The notes under the pieces were generated by a model, which had not been told where the DNA came from, did not search any database, and saw only the letters and a list, made by a program, of their open reading frames with translations. Below, piece by piece: positions 1 to 6,577 of a stretch of 11,248 nucleotides of DNA. The position numbers and the translations under genes are program-made. Numbering within the stretch: position 1 is the first letter of the stretch; each line of letters starts with the position of its first letter. Origin of the DNA: UMGS1649 sp964481385 (GTDB lineage: Bacteria > Bacillota > Clostridia > TANB77 > CAG-465); contig CAYZTN010000042.1 in the NCBI GenBank assembly GCA_964481385.1, positions 1 to 11,248 of the forward strand. Direction: 5' to 3'.

Positions 1-1
1 C

Positions 2-54
2 GATGCCTTATAGGCATCAATAAAAACCACCGGCTAAGCCGGTGGATATTTATT
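2..54. repeat. Two adjacent hairpins at the window edge
   Basis: Two perfect inverted repeats sit side by side. GATGCCT (2-8) pairs with AGGCATC (12-18) over a 3-nt loop. CCACCGGC (27-34) pairs with GCCGGTGG (38-45) over TAA. The second stem can extend through AATAAA (19-24) with TTTATT (49-54) across an internal loop. The GC-rich stem stands out from the AT-rich surroundings. It could be the terminator of a gene left of the window, but there is no clean T-run directly after the stem. It could also be the hairpin of an IS200/IS605-type element end or a REP-like repeat. That second reading is inference; no transposase is visible here. Confidence 0.6.
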
Positions 55-73
55 AATAAATTTGAAAAATCTA

Positions 74-102
74 TTGACAAATGAATGGTGATGTTATAAA
101 AT
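74..102 (+). promoter_or_regulatory. Promoter of the RhuM-family gene
   Basis: A consensus -35 TTGACA (74-79) is followed after 17 nt by TAAAAT (97-102). TATAAA (95-100) is an alternative -10 at 15 nt. The expected transcript start lies near 109, giving a leader of about 40 nt before the TTG start at 148. This suggests the gene is transcribed on its own. Confidence 0.7.
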
Positions 103-147
103 ACAAACAATAGTTCTTGAAACTTGCACGGAAAGGTGGTATTTTAA

Positions 148-1161
148 TTGAGTAATATAGAAAACTTAAAAGATTTAATAATATATCAAAGTCAAAACAA
201 TGAAAATATATCGGTAGAAGTTTTGTATAATGAGGAAGAATTCTGGTTAACTCAAAAATCGATGTCAAAATTATTTAATGTAGCAGAAAATGATATAACA
301 TATCATTTGCAAAATATCTTTAAAACGAAGGAATTAGAGCAAGAAACAGTTACTCAAAAAATTAGAGTAACTGCTTCAGATGGGAAAAAATATAATACTA
401 ATTTTTATAGTCTAGATGCAATTATAGCTGTTGGATATAGAGTGAACTCAAAAGAGGCAACTGACTTTAGAATTTGGGCTACAAAGACATTAAAGGAATA
501 TATAAAAAAAGGATTTGTTGTTAATAGTGAAATGTTAAAAAATGGTCCAAAATTTGGCAAGGATTATTTTGAAGAGTTATTAGTTAAGATAAAAGAGATT
601 AGAGCAAGCGAAAGAAGATTTTATCAGAAAATAACTGATATATATAAAGAATGTAGTTATGATTATGATAAAAATAGTGAAACAACAAAGGAGTTTTACA
701 AAAATGTTCAAAATAGGCTACACTTCGCCATTATTGGTATGACCGCACCTGAAATAATATATAATAGAGTTAATAGTAGAAAGGAAAATATGGGCCTTAC
801 TACTTGGAAAAATGCACCAGACGGAAAAATACTTGAAACTGACGTAACGATAGCTAAAAATTATCTATCAAAGGAAGAAATCATAGAGTTAAATAATTTA
901 GTGTCAATGTATCTTGATTATGCGGAAAGGCAAGTAAAACTTGGAAAGATTATTTCAATGCAAGAGTGGAAAGAAAAATTAGAAGTGTTCTTAAAAATAA
1001 ATGAGTATAATATTTTAAAGGACAACGGAAAAATAAAAAGAGAGATAGCAGAAAAATTGGCTTTGGATGAATACAAAAAATATAGAGTTATACAAGACAA
1101 AAATTATGTTTCAGACTTTGATGAATTGGTAGAAGAAGCGAAAAACTTGAATAATAATTGA
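148..1161 (+). CDS. Virulence RhuM family protein
   Basis: This 337-residue protein matches the RhuM family (Pfam Virulence_RhuM) along its whole length. The molecular function of that family is not established; the name comes from a gene in a Salmonella pathogenicity island. Family hallmarks seen are EEFWLTQKSMSKLF (residues 30-43), YSLDAIIAVGYRVNS (87-101) and FRIWATKTLKEYIKKGF (107-123). Further on are FYKNVQNRLHFAI, then MGLTTWKNAPDGKIL and a C-terminal KYRVIQD segment. The N-terminal part looks like a winged-helix or Bro-N-like DNA-binding fold (inference). Start is TTG at 148, because AAAGGTGG (132-139) lies 8 nt upstream and the family sequence begins shortly after. No signal peptide or membrane segment is seen. 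Such genes are often found with mobile or restriction-modification genes. Here it stands alone beside hairpins and a broken gene. Confidence 0.9.
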   Translation: MSNIENLKDLIIYQSQNNENISVEVLYNEEEFWLTQKSMSKLFNVAENDITYHLQNIFKTKELEQETVTQKIRVTASDGKKYNTNFYSLDAIIAVGYRVNSKEATDFRIWATKTLKEYIKKGFVVNSEMLKNGPKFGKDYFEELLVKIKEIRASERRFYQKITDIYKECSYDYDKNSETTKEFYKNVQNRLHFAIIGMTAPEIIYNRVNSRKENMGLTTWKNAPDGKILETDVTIAKNYLSKEEIIELNNLVSMYLDYAERQVKLGKIISMQEWKEKLEVFLKINEYNILKDNGKIKREIAEKLALDEYKKYRVIQDKNYVSDFDELVEEAKNLNNN

Positions 1162-1232
1162 GGGATAAATTACAATATAGGAATAACTTTTAATAGGAGA
1201 AATAGAAAAACAAAAACTTTTTGACAGCATTC

Positions 1233-1260
1233 TTGAAAAAACTCAAAAATATATTAAAAT
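1233..1260 (+). promoter_or_regulatory. Possible promoter upstream of MATE leader
   Basis: TTGAAA (1233-1238) and TAAAAT (1255-1260) are 16 nt apart. A second TTGACA lies at 1221-1226 but is badly spaced. A transcript from here would start around 1267 and enter the hairpin at 1282 almost at once. AT-richness makes chance matches common. Confidence 0.35.
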
Positions 1261-1281
1261 ATATACATATCGTGTAGCGAA

Positions 1282-1319
1282 AGCGTAAGTCCAGAAAAAA
1301 GGACTTGCGTTATTTTTTT
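1282..1319 (+). terminator. Intrinsic terminator between RhuM and MATE genes
   Basis: AGCGTAAGTCC (1282-1292) pairs with GGACTTGCGTT (1301-1311), including two G-U pairs. The loop is an 8-nt A-rich sequence, and TATTTTTTT follows. It most simply ends the RhuM transcript. It could also act as an attenuator for the MATE reading frame, because no clear promoter lies between it and the ATG at 1346. Confidence 0.75.
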
Positions 1320-1345
1320 GTTTAAAATTGAAAGGTGTGTGTAAA

Positions 1346-2914
1346 ATGGAAGAAGTACAAAAAAATAAAATGGTGGAAATACCGATGAAAAAGTTACTAT
1401 TAAAGATGGGGCTACCAATGATTGTTTCCATGGTGTAGCAAGCGTTATATAATGTTGTAGATAGTGTATTTGTAGCTAATATGGGAGAAAAAGGAGCACT
1501 TGCAAATCAGGCTTTAACAATAGCTTTCCCTATTCAAATTTTAATTATTGCAATAGGTGTTAGAACTGGTATTGGTTTAAATGCGTTGCTATCTAAAAGT
1601 TTAGGTGAAAATAATCAAGAAAAAGTAAATAAAGTTGCAGGAAATGGAATATTTTTAAGCGTTTGCATATTTATATTATTCTTGCTCTTTGGACTATCTG
1701 GCTCAGAATGGTTCATTTCATTATTTGCCAAAGGGAATGCCGAAGTTATATCTATGGGTACTACATATTTAAAAATATGTACATGTTTATCTTTAGGTTC
1801 GATTGGGTATACTGTGTATGAAAGATTTTTACAATCAACAGGAAAAACGATGTTATCAACTATTGCACAAATATCTGGAGCAGTAGCAAATATTGTTCTA
1901 GATTATGTATTTATATTCCCATTTAAGATGGGAGTATTGGGAGCTGCTTGGGCAACAGTTATAGGGCAGTTTATATCTCTAGCAGTTGCAATGATATTTC
2001 ATTATACTAAAAATAATGAAATAAACGGCAATTTGAAATATATAAAGCCAGATATAGGTTTGATAAAAGGAATATATAAAATAGGAATTTCAGCAGCAAT
2101 TATGCAAGCGTTATTATCTGTTATGATGGCAGGTATGAATGCTATTCTTGGCACAGCACAAGCAGATACAACTACCCTTGTTGGTTCGTTTGGCATATAT
2201 TATAAAATACAGCAGATTGCATTGTTTTCAGCGTTTGGCTTATCCAACACCATAATATCTACATTAGCTTTTAATTATGGTATGAAAGATAAAAAGAGAA
2301 TAAATGACTGTATTAAATATGGGGTTAGCGATACTGTAATTGTTACCTTTATCTTAACAGTTATATTTGAAATATTTGCAAAACTACTGTCTAATTTGTT
2401 TGCATTAGCTGGTGGTACAGCAAAAGAAATAATTGAAGTATGCACTATGTCACTTCGCATAGCAAGCATTGGATATATATTTATGGGATTTTCAGTTGCT
2501 GTTCAAGGCGTATTGCAGTCACTTGGATATGCACTAAGACCACTAATAATATCATTGTTAAGATTAGTCGTATTCGTATTTCCACTTATTGAATCTAGCG
2601 ACAAAAATTTGTTAAAACTTTATCTTAATGATGTTGGCATTTTAACAAACCTTTTGTATAAGAATAATATCAAAGCTGTGCTAGATGATGAAATAAGTGT
2701 AAATTTAGGAGCTGTATATGAATCCGCCATTGCGAGCGAATTAAAAGCTCACGACCATAATTTGTTTTATTACGATAATAAAGCAAATGGAGAAGTAGAC
2801 TTTTTGATAGATGACTATAAAGTGAAAAAAGGATATGTATTATCTAATGAGCGTAAAATTTTTGAGAAAGATAATATTATCTACATGCCAGTGTATATGA
2901 TTATGTTTTTTTAG
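1346..2914 (+). pseudogene. Broken MATE efflux pump fused to a DUF4143 tail
   Basis: The reading frame starts at ATG 1346, with AAAGGTG (1331-1337) 8 nt upstream. It reads a typical MATE (multidrug and toxin extrusion, Na+ or H+ antiporter) N-terminus up to a TAG at 1436-1438, codon 31. It continues in the same frame with QALYNVVDSVFVANMGEKG and many hydrophobic helices. The longest stop-free stretch with an ATG is 1481-2914 (477 codons), but that start lies inside the first MATE repeat and has no good ribosome binding site. MATE similarity runs to RLVVFVFPL (about 2561-2587), so roughly the last 40 residues of a normal ~450-residue pump are missing. The frame then continues into an unrelated soluble sequence. 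Loss of an N-terminal helix plus replacement of the C-terminus makes a working transporter unlikely. TAG is the normal stop of gatA and rimO here, so read-through by amber recoding is not expected. Confidence 0.85.
2588..2914 (+). pseudogene. DUF4143 (AAA ATPase-type) C-terminal fragment
   Basis: The last 108 codons of the chimeric frame resemble the C-terminus of ATP-binding proteins with a DUF4143 domain. Segments seen are NLLKLYLNDVGILTNLLY, then NLGAVYESAIASELKAH, LFYYDNKANGEVDFLIDDY, YVLSNER, and the family-typical ending around IIYMPVYMIMFF. The AAA ATPase N-terminal part is absent. From recall of the family, several tens of residues with an IEVKSG-like motif normally lie between the FLIDDY and YVLSNER segments. 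Here they are joined almost directly (about 2816-2830). The E-x-K part of the PD-(D/E)xK-like core would therefore be lost. This is a relic, not a functional protein. Its stop is TAG at 2912-2914. Confidence 0.75.
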
Positions 2915-2963
2915 CATAACAAAATGTTGGTATAGGAAATGTAATTGTATATAGCATAAAGAG

Positions 2964-2996
2964 ACTCAGAAGGGAGTAGTCTCTTCTGAGTTTTTT
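2964..2996 (+). terminator. Strong intrinsic terminator before gatC
   Basis: ACTCAGAAG (2964-2972) pairs with CTTCTGAGT (2983-2991), and a run of T (2991-2996) follows. An overlapping alternative stem, GAGACT (2961-2966) with AGTCTC (2978-2983), would compete with it. It insulates the gatC operon from the decayed region upstream. Confidence 0.85.
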
Positions 2997-3016
2997 CTTG
3001 CAATTTGAAATTTCCC

Positions 3017-3045
3017 TTGAAAACTCCATTCACATATTATATAAT
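3017..3045 (+). promoter_or_regulatory. Promoter of the gatC-gatA-proS-gatB operon
   Basis: TTGAAA (3017-3022) and TATAAT (3040-3045) are separated by the ideal 17 nt. They sit just after the terminator ending at 2996. Transcription should start near 3052, leaving a short leader of about 27 nt with GAGGT (3068-3072) as ribosome binding site for gatC. No T-box or other long leader fits in that space. Confidence 0.8.
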
Positions 3046-3078
3046 ATATCTTGTTAAATTAGGAAATGAGGTAATCGT

Positions 3079-3366
3079 ATGACAATATCTGAAGAAGAAG
3101 TAAGACATATTGCAAGTCTTGCTAAACTAAAACTAAGTGATGAAGAAGTAAGAAAATTTAGTGTAGAGCTAGGACAAATAGCTGATTTCGTAGAGACTTT
3201 AAAAGAAGTTGATGTATCAGAAGTAAGCCCTACTGCTTTTATTGTGGATAAGACTAATGTGTTAAGAGAAGATGAATTAAAGCCATCTTTTGATAGAGAG
3301 CTTATACTTAAAAACGCACCTTCTAAGGACGCAGGCTGTATAAGTGTTCCTAAGGTTGTAGAGTAA
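3079..3366 (+). CDS. gatC: Asp/Glu-tRNA amidotransferase subunit C
   Basis: GatC is the small scaffold subunit of the GatCAB amidotransferase. It wraps around GatA and helps hold it to GatB. The complex converts Glu-tRNA(Gln) and/or Asp-tRNA(Asn) to the amidated forms in the cytoplasm. The 95-residue length is normal. The helical N-terminus with VRHIASLAKLKLSDEE (residues 8-23) and the later VDVSEVSPTAF and LREDE segments are family hallmarks. ATG 3079 is chosen because GAGGT (3068-3072) lies 6 nt upstream and the protein begins as family members do. It is first in the operon and ends 15 nt before gatA. Confidence 0.95.
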   Translation: MTISEEEVRHIASLAKLKLSDEEVRKFSVELGQIADFVETLKEVDVSEVSPTAFIVDKTNVLREDELKPSFDRELILKNAPSKDAGCISVPKVVE

Positions 3367-3381
3367 GGAGAGGTGTAATTT

Positions 3382-4839
3382 ATGTACGAGAAATATACAT
3401 TGCATGAAATAGCAGAAAAAATTAAAAACAAAGAAGTAAGCATAAAAGCTGTTTTAGATGATACTTTTGCAAGAATTGATGCAATAGAGCCAAAAATTCA
3501 AGCTTTTGTAACTGTGTATCGTGATGAATCATATGAAAGAGCGAAAGTGCTACAAGAAAGATTAGATAAAGGAGAGAACATCGGAGTTTTAGGCGGTGTC
3601 CCTATCGCTATAAAAGATAATATGTGTATGAAAAATACGCAGACGTCATGTTCTTCTAAAATGCTAGAAAACTATATAAGTCCATATGATGCGACAGTTG
3701 TAGAAAGATTGGAGACTGCTGGTGCAATAATTATTGGTAAGACTAATATGGACGAGTTTGCTATGGGGTCATCTACTGCAACATCTGCATTTAAGAAGAC
3801 AACTAATCCATGGTGCACAGAGTGTGTTCCTGGTGGTTCTTCTGGCGGAAGTGCAGCAAGTGTTGCAGCAGACATGGTATATGCGTCTCTTGGCTCAGAT
3901 ACAGGCGGAAGTATTCGTCAACCGGCTTCATATTGTGGTATAGTAGGTCTAAAACCTACATATGGACTTGTATCACGTTTTGGTTTAATTGCTTATGGTT
4001 CATCTTTAGACCAAATAGGACCATTTGGAAAAGATACTTTAGACACTGCAATTTTAATGAATGTTATAGCTGGTCACGACGAAAAAGACTCAACGTCAAT
4101 GGAGTATGCTGTACCAGACTATACAGCAAGTTTAAATAACTCTGTAAAAGGACTAAAAGTAGGTGTGCCAGTTGAGTTCTTTAAAAATGGTTTAGCACAA
4201 GATAAATTAGATATATTTAATAAATCACTTGAAGTATTAAAATCTCTAGGTTGTGAAATAACAGAAGTATCATTAGAGTATGCAAAATATGCATTGCCAG
4301 CATATTACATAATTGCAACGGCAGAAGCATCTTCTAATCTTGCAAGATATGATGGAATTAAATATGGTTACAGGACGTCTGACTTTGATAGCCTTCAAGA
4401 TATATATGCAAAATCTAGAACAGAAGGTTTTGGAGATGAAGTGAAAAGAAGGATTATGCTTGGAACTTATGTATTAAGTTCCGGATATTATGATGCATAT
4501 TACAAACGAGCAGGACAAGTTAGAACGTTAATTGTAGACGACTTTAAAAAAGCATTTGAAAAGGTAGACGTTATTGCTCTTCCAACTACGACAAGTGGCG
4601 CATTCAAATTTGGTGAAAAATTATCTAACCCGACAGAAATGTATTTAGAGGATATATTTACAGTACCTGTAAATATTGCTGGAGTTCCTGCAATATCTAT
4701 TCCTGGTGGAATGGAAAGCACTGGTCTTCCGATAGGTTTACAGTTTATTGGAAATGAGTTTAGTGAGGCATTACTTTTAAACATTTCACACGCCTATGAG
4801 AAGTCTACCGAATTTTCTAAAGTAAAGCCTAATATATAG
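3382..4839 (+). CDS. gatA: Asp/Glu-tRNA amidotransferase subunit A
   Basis: GatA is the glutaminase/amidase subunit. It releases ammonia from glutamine (or asparagine) and passes it to GatB for transfer to the mischarged aminoacyl-tRNA. The 485-residue length is normal. The amidase-signature catalytic triad is complete: Lys78 in GGVPIAIKDN, the cis-serine Ser153 in VPGGSSGGSAAS, and the nucleophile Ser177 in GSDTGGSIRQPAS. These correspond to Lys79, Ser154 and Ser178 of the well-studied S. aureus enzyme. The C-terminal GVPAISIPGG segment, followed by PIGLQFIG, is also typical. AAGGAG overlaps the gatC stop and a second AGGTG (3371-3375) lies 6 nt before the ATG, so translation is probably coupled. 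The stop is TAG. Confidence 0.97.
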   Translation: MYEKYTLHEIAEKIKNKEVSIKAVLDDTFARIDAIEPKIQAFVTVYRDESYERAKVLQERLDKGENIGVLGGVPIAIKDNMCMKNTQTSCSSKMLENYISPYDATVVERLETAGAIIIGKTNMDEFAMGSSTATSAFKKTTNPWCTECVPGGSSGGSAASVAADMVYASLGSDTGGSIRQPASYCGIVGLKPTYGLVSRFGLIAYGSSLDQIGPFGKDTLDTAILMNVIAGHDEKDSTSMEYAVPDYTASLNNSVKGLKVGVPVEFFKNGLAQDKLDIFNKSLEVLKSLGCEITEVSLEYAKYALPAYYIIATAEASSNLARYDGIKYGYRTSDFDSLQDIYAKSRTEGFGDEVKRRIMLGTYVLSSGYYDAYYKRAGQVRTLIVDDFKKAFEKVDVIALPTTTSGAFKFGEKLSNPTEMYLEDIFTVPVNIAGVPAISIPGGMESTGLPIGLQFIGNEFSEALLLNISHAYEKSTEFSKVKPNI

Positions 4840-4852
4840 AAGGGAAGATATT

Positions 4853-6577
4853 ATGTTACAATCTAAAATTATTGGAGATACAAAAAAAGATTGGCCAAGT
4901 GAAGCATCTCTTAAAAGTCATGGTTTGCTTTTAAAGGGTGGATATATTAAACAAATGGCAAGTGGTATATTTACACTAATGCCAATGGGTAAACGAGTAG
5001 CACAAAATATTGAAAATATAATTCGTGAAGAAATGAATATGATTGGTGCTGAGGAAGTACTTATGCCAGTTGTAGCTACAAAAAAACTTTGGGATATGGC
5101 TGGAAGATATGACTCAGTGGGCTCTGAATTATTAAGATTTAAAGATAGAACAAATGCAGATATGGTATTGTCTATGACACATGAAGAAGCTGCTGTATTT
5201 ACTGCTCTAAATGAAGCTACGTCTTACACAAAATATCCATTTTCAATATACCAAATACAAACAAAGTTTAGAGATGAAGCAAGAAGTAGAGGTGGACTTA
5301 TTCGTGTAAGAGAGTTTACTATGAAAGATGCGTACTCTTTCCACACAAGTGAAGAAAGCCTAAATGAAGTGTATGACGAGTATTACAGAGCATATAACAG
5401 AATATTTACAAGAGTAGGTATTCCAGAAGTTGTAGCTGTTGCATCAGACACTGGTATGATGGGCGGAAGTGGCGCTCATGAGTATATGCTACTTTGTGAC
5501 GCCGGCGAAGACAAAATAGTTACTTGTAGTAGTTGTAGTTATAGTGCGAATATGGACGTTGCAGAATGTAAATATGATGGTGTGTCATGCTCAGAAGAGA
5601 CTGAAATGGAAGAAGTATATACACCAGACGTAAAAACAATAGACGCATTAGAAGAATTTTTAGGAGTTTCAAGAAAACAATTTGCAAAAGCAGTTGTATA
5701 TTACAGAATTGACACAAACGAAACAGTAATTGTATTTGTTCGTGGAGATAAAGAAGTAAACGAAACAAAATTAAGAAATATGCTTAAAGTAGATGATGAG
5801 GCACTTGTACCAAAAGTAGAAGAAGAGACAGATGGTATTTGTTATGGCTTTATTGGACCAGTAGGGCTTAAAGCTAATGTCACAGTTATTTATGATAAAT
5901 CATTAGAGGGCGAGAAAAACTTAATTGCTGGTGCAAATAAAGAAAACTATCATGTAAAAGGAATAAACCTAATGCGTGACGTAGAAAACGTTCAGTTTGT
6001 AGATGTATCTAAAATTACTACTGAAGATATGTGCTCTATGTGTGGTAAGAAAACAATAAATATATCTAACGGAATAGAAGTTGGAAATATATTTAAACTA
6101 GGCACTAAGTATACTAAAGCACTTGGTATGGTGTATCACGATGAAGCAGGTCGCGAAAATACCCCTATCATGGGATGCTATGGAATTGGCGTAGGACGTC
6201 TTATGGCATCTGTGTTGGAGGCTAGAGGCACAGAAAAAGCAACTAATTGGCCAGTGGAAATTGCACCATATGATATACATATTGTGCCAGTAGATTATAC
6301 AAAAAATGAACAAGTAAAACTAATAGCAGATGATTTGTATACTAAGTTGTTAGGACAAAAACTAGAAGTATTGCTTGATGATAGAAATAAAAGTGCTGGT
6401 GTAAAATTTGCAGACTCAGATTTAATTGGTGCAAATATTCGAATTGTCGTAAGCCCAAGAAACCTTGAACAAGACAAGCTTGAATTAAAAATTAAAGGTC
6501 AGACTGATGTAATACTTGTAGATAGAAGCGAAATTTACGCAAAGATAGAAGAAATAATGAAAGGATGGAAAAAGTAA
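4853..6577 (+). CDS. proS: Prolyl-tRNA synthetase, bacterial type
   Basis: This class II synthetase attaches proline to tRNA(Pro). The 574 residues match the long bacterial form. Class II motif 2 is seen at 139-164 (FRDEARSRGGLIRVREF onward). Motif 3 is at 441-450 (GCYGIGVGRL). Between them, about 220-405, lies the YbaK-like editing insertion that clears mischarged Ala-tRNA(Pro), including QFAKAVVYY and VFVRGDKEVNE. Two CxxC pairs, Cys225/Cys228 and Cys394/Cys397, bracket the insertion and may bind zinc (inference). The C-terminal anticodon-binding domain runs from about 470, with DDRNKSAGVKFADSDLIG. The ribosome binding site AAGGGA is 7-8 nt upstream of the ATG, and the gap to gatA is 13 nt. 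Its stop TAA overlaps the gatB start. Its place inside a gat cluster is unusual. Confidence 0.97.
   Translation: MLQSKIIGDTKKDWPSEASLKSHGLLLKGGYIKQMASGIFTLMPMGKRVAQNIENIIREEMNMIGAEEVLMPVVATKKLWDMAGRYDSVGSELLRFKDRTNADMVLSMTHEEAAVFTALNEATSYTKYPFSIYQIQTKFRDEARSRGGLIRVREFTMKDAYSFHTSEESLNEVYDEYYRAYNRIFTRVGIPEVVAVASDTGMMGGSGAHEYMLLCDAGEDKIVTCSSCSYSANMDVAECKYDGVSCSEETEMEEVYTPDVKTIDALEEFLGVSRKQFAKAVVYYRIDTNETVIVFVRGDKEVNETKLRNMLKVDDEALVPKVEEETDGICYGFIGPVGLKANVTVIYDKSLEGEKNLIAGANKENYHVKGINLMRDVENVQFVDVSKITTEDMCSMCGKKTINISNGIEVGNIFKLGTKYTKALGMVYHDEAGRENTPIMGCYGIGVGRLMASVLEARGTEKATNWPVEIAPYDIHIVPVDYTKNEQVKLIADDLYTKLLGQKLEVLLDDRNKSAGVKFADSDLIGANIRIVVSPRNLEQDKLELKIKGQTDVILVDRSEIYAKIEEIMKGWKK

Noticed and set aside
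1188..1290. Short stop-free stretch reading GEIEKQKLFDSILEK before the MATE leader
   Set aside because: It has no ATG, GTG or TTG start, is only about 33 codons long and runs into the terminator hairpin. It may be a fragment of an old gene, but I cannot support a call.
1260..1345. Riboswitch (for example guanidine type) upstream of the MATE gene
   Set aside because: Only a simple hairpin with a T-run is seen. No conserved aptamer motif is recognisable, and the space after the possible promoter is too short.
2997..3078. T-box leader before the aminoacyl-tRNA operon
   Set aside because: The promoter at 3017-3045 leaves a leader of only about 27 nt, far too short, and no T-box or specifier loop sequence is seen.
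6565..6576. ATG 6565 as the gatB start
   Set aside because: The only purine-rich sequence (AAAGG) touches the ATG without spacing. The TAATG start at 6577 gives the usual family N-terminus.
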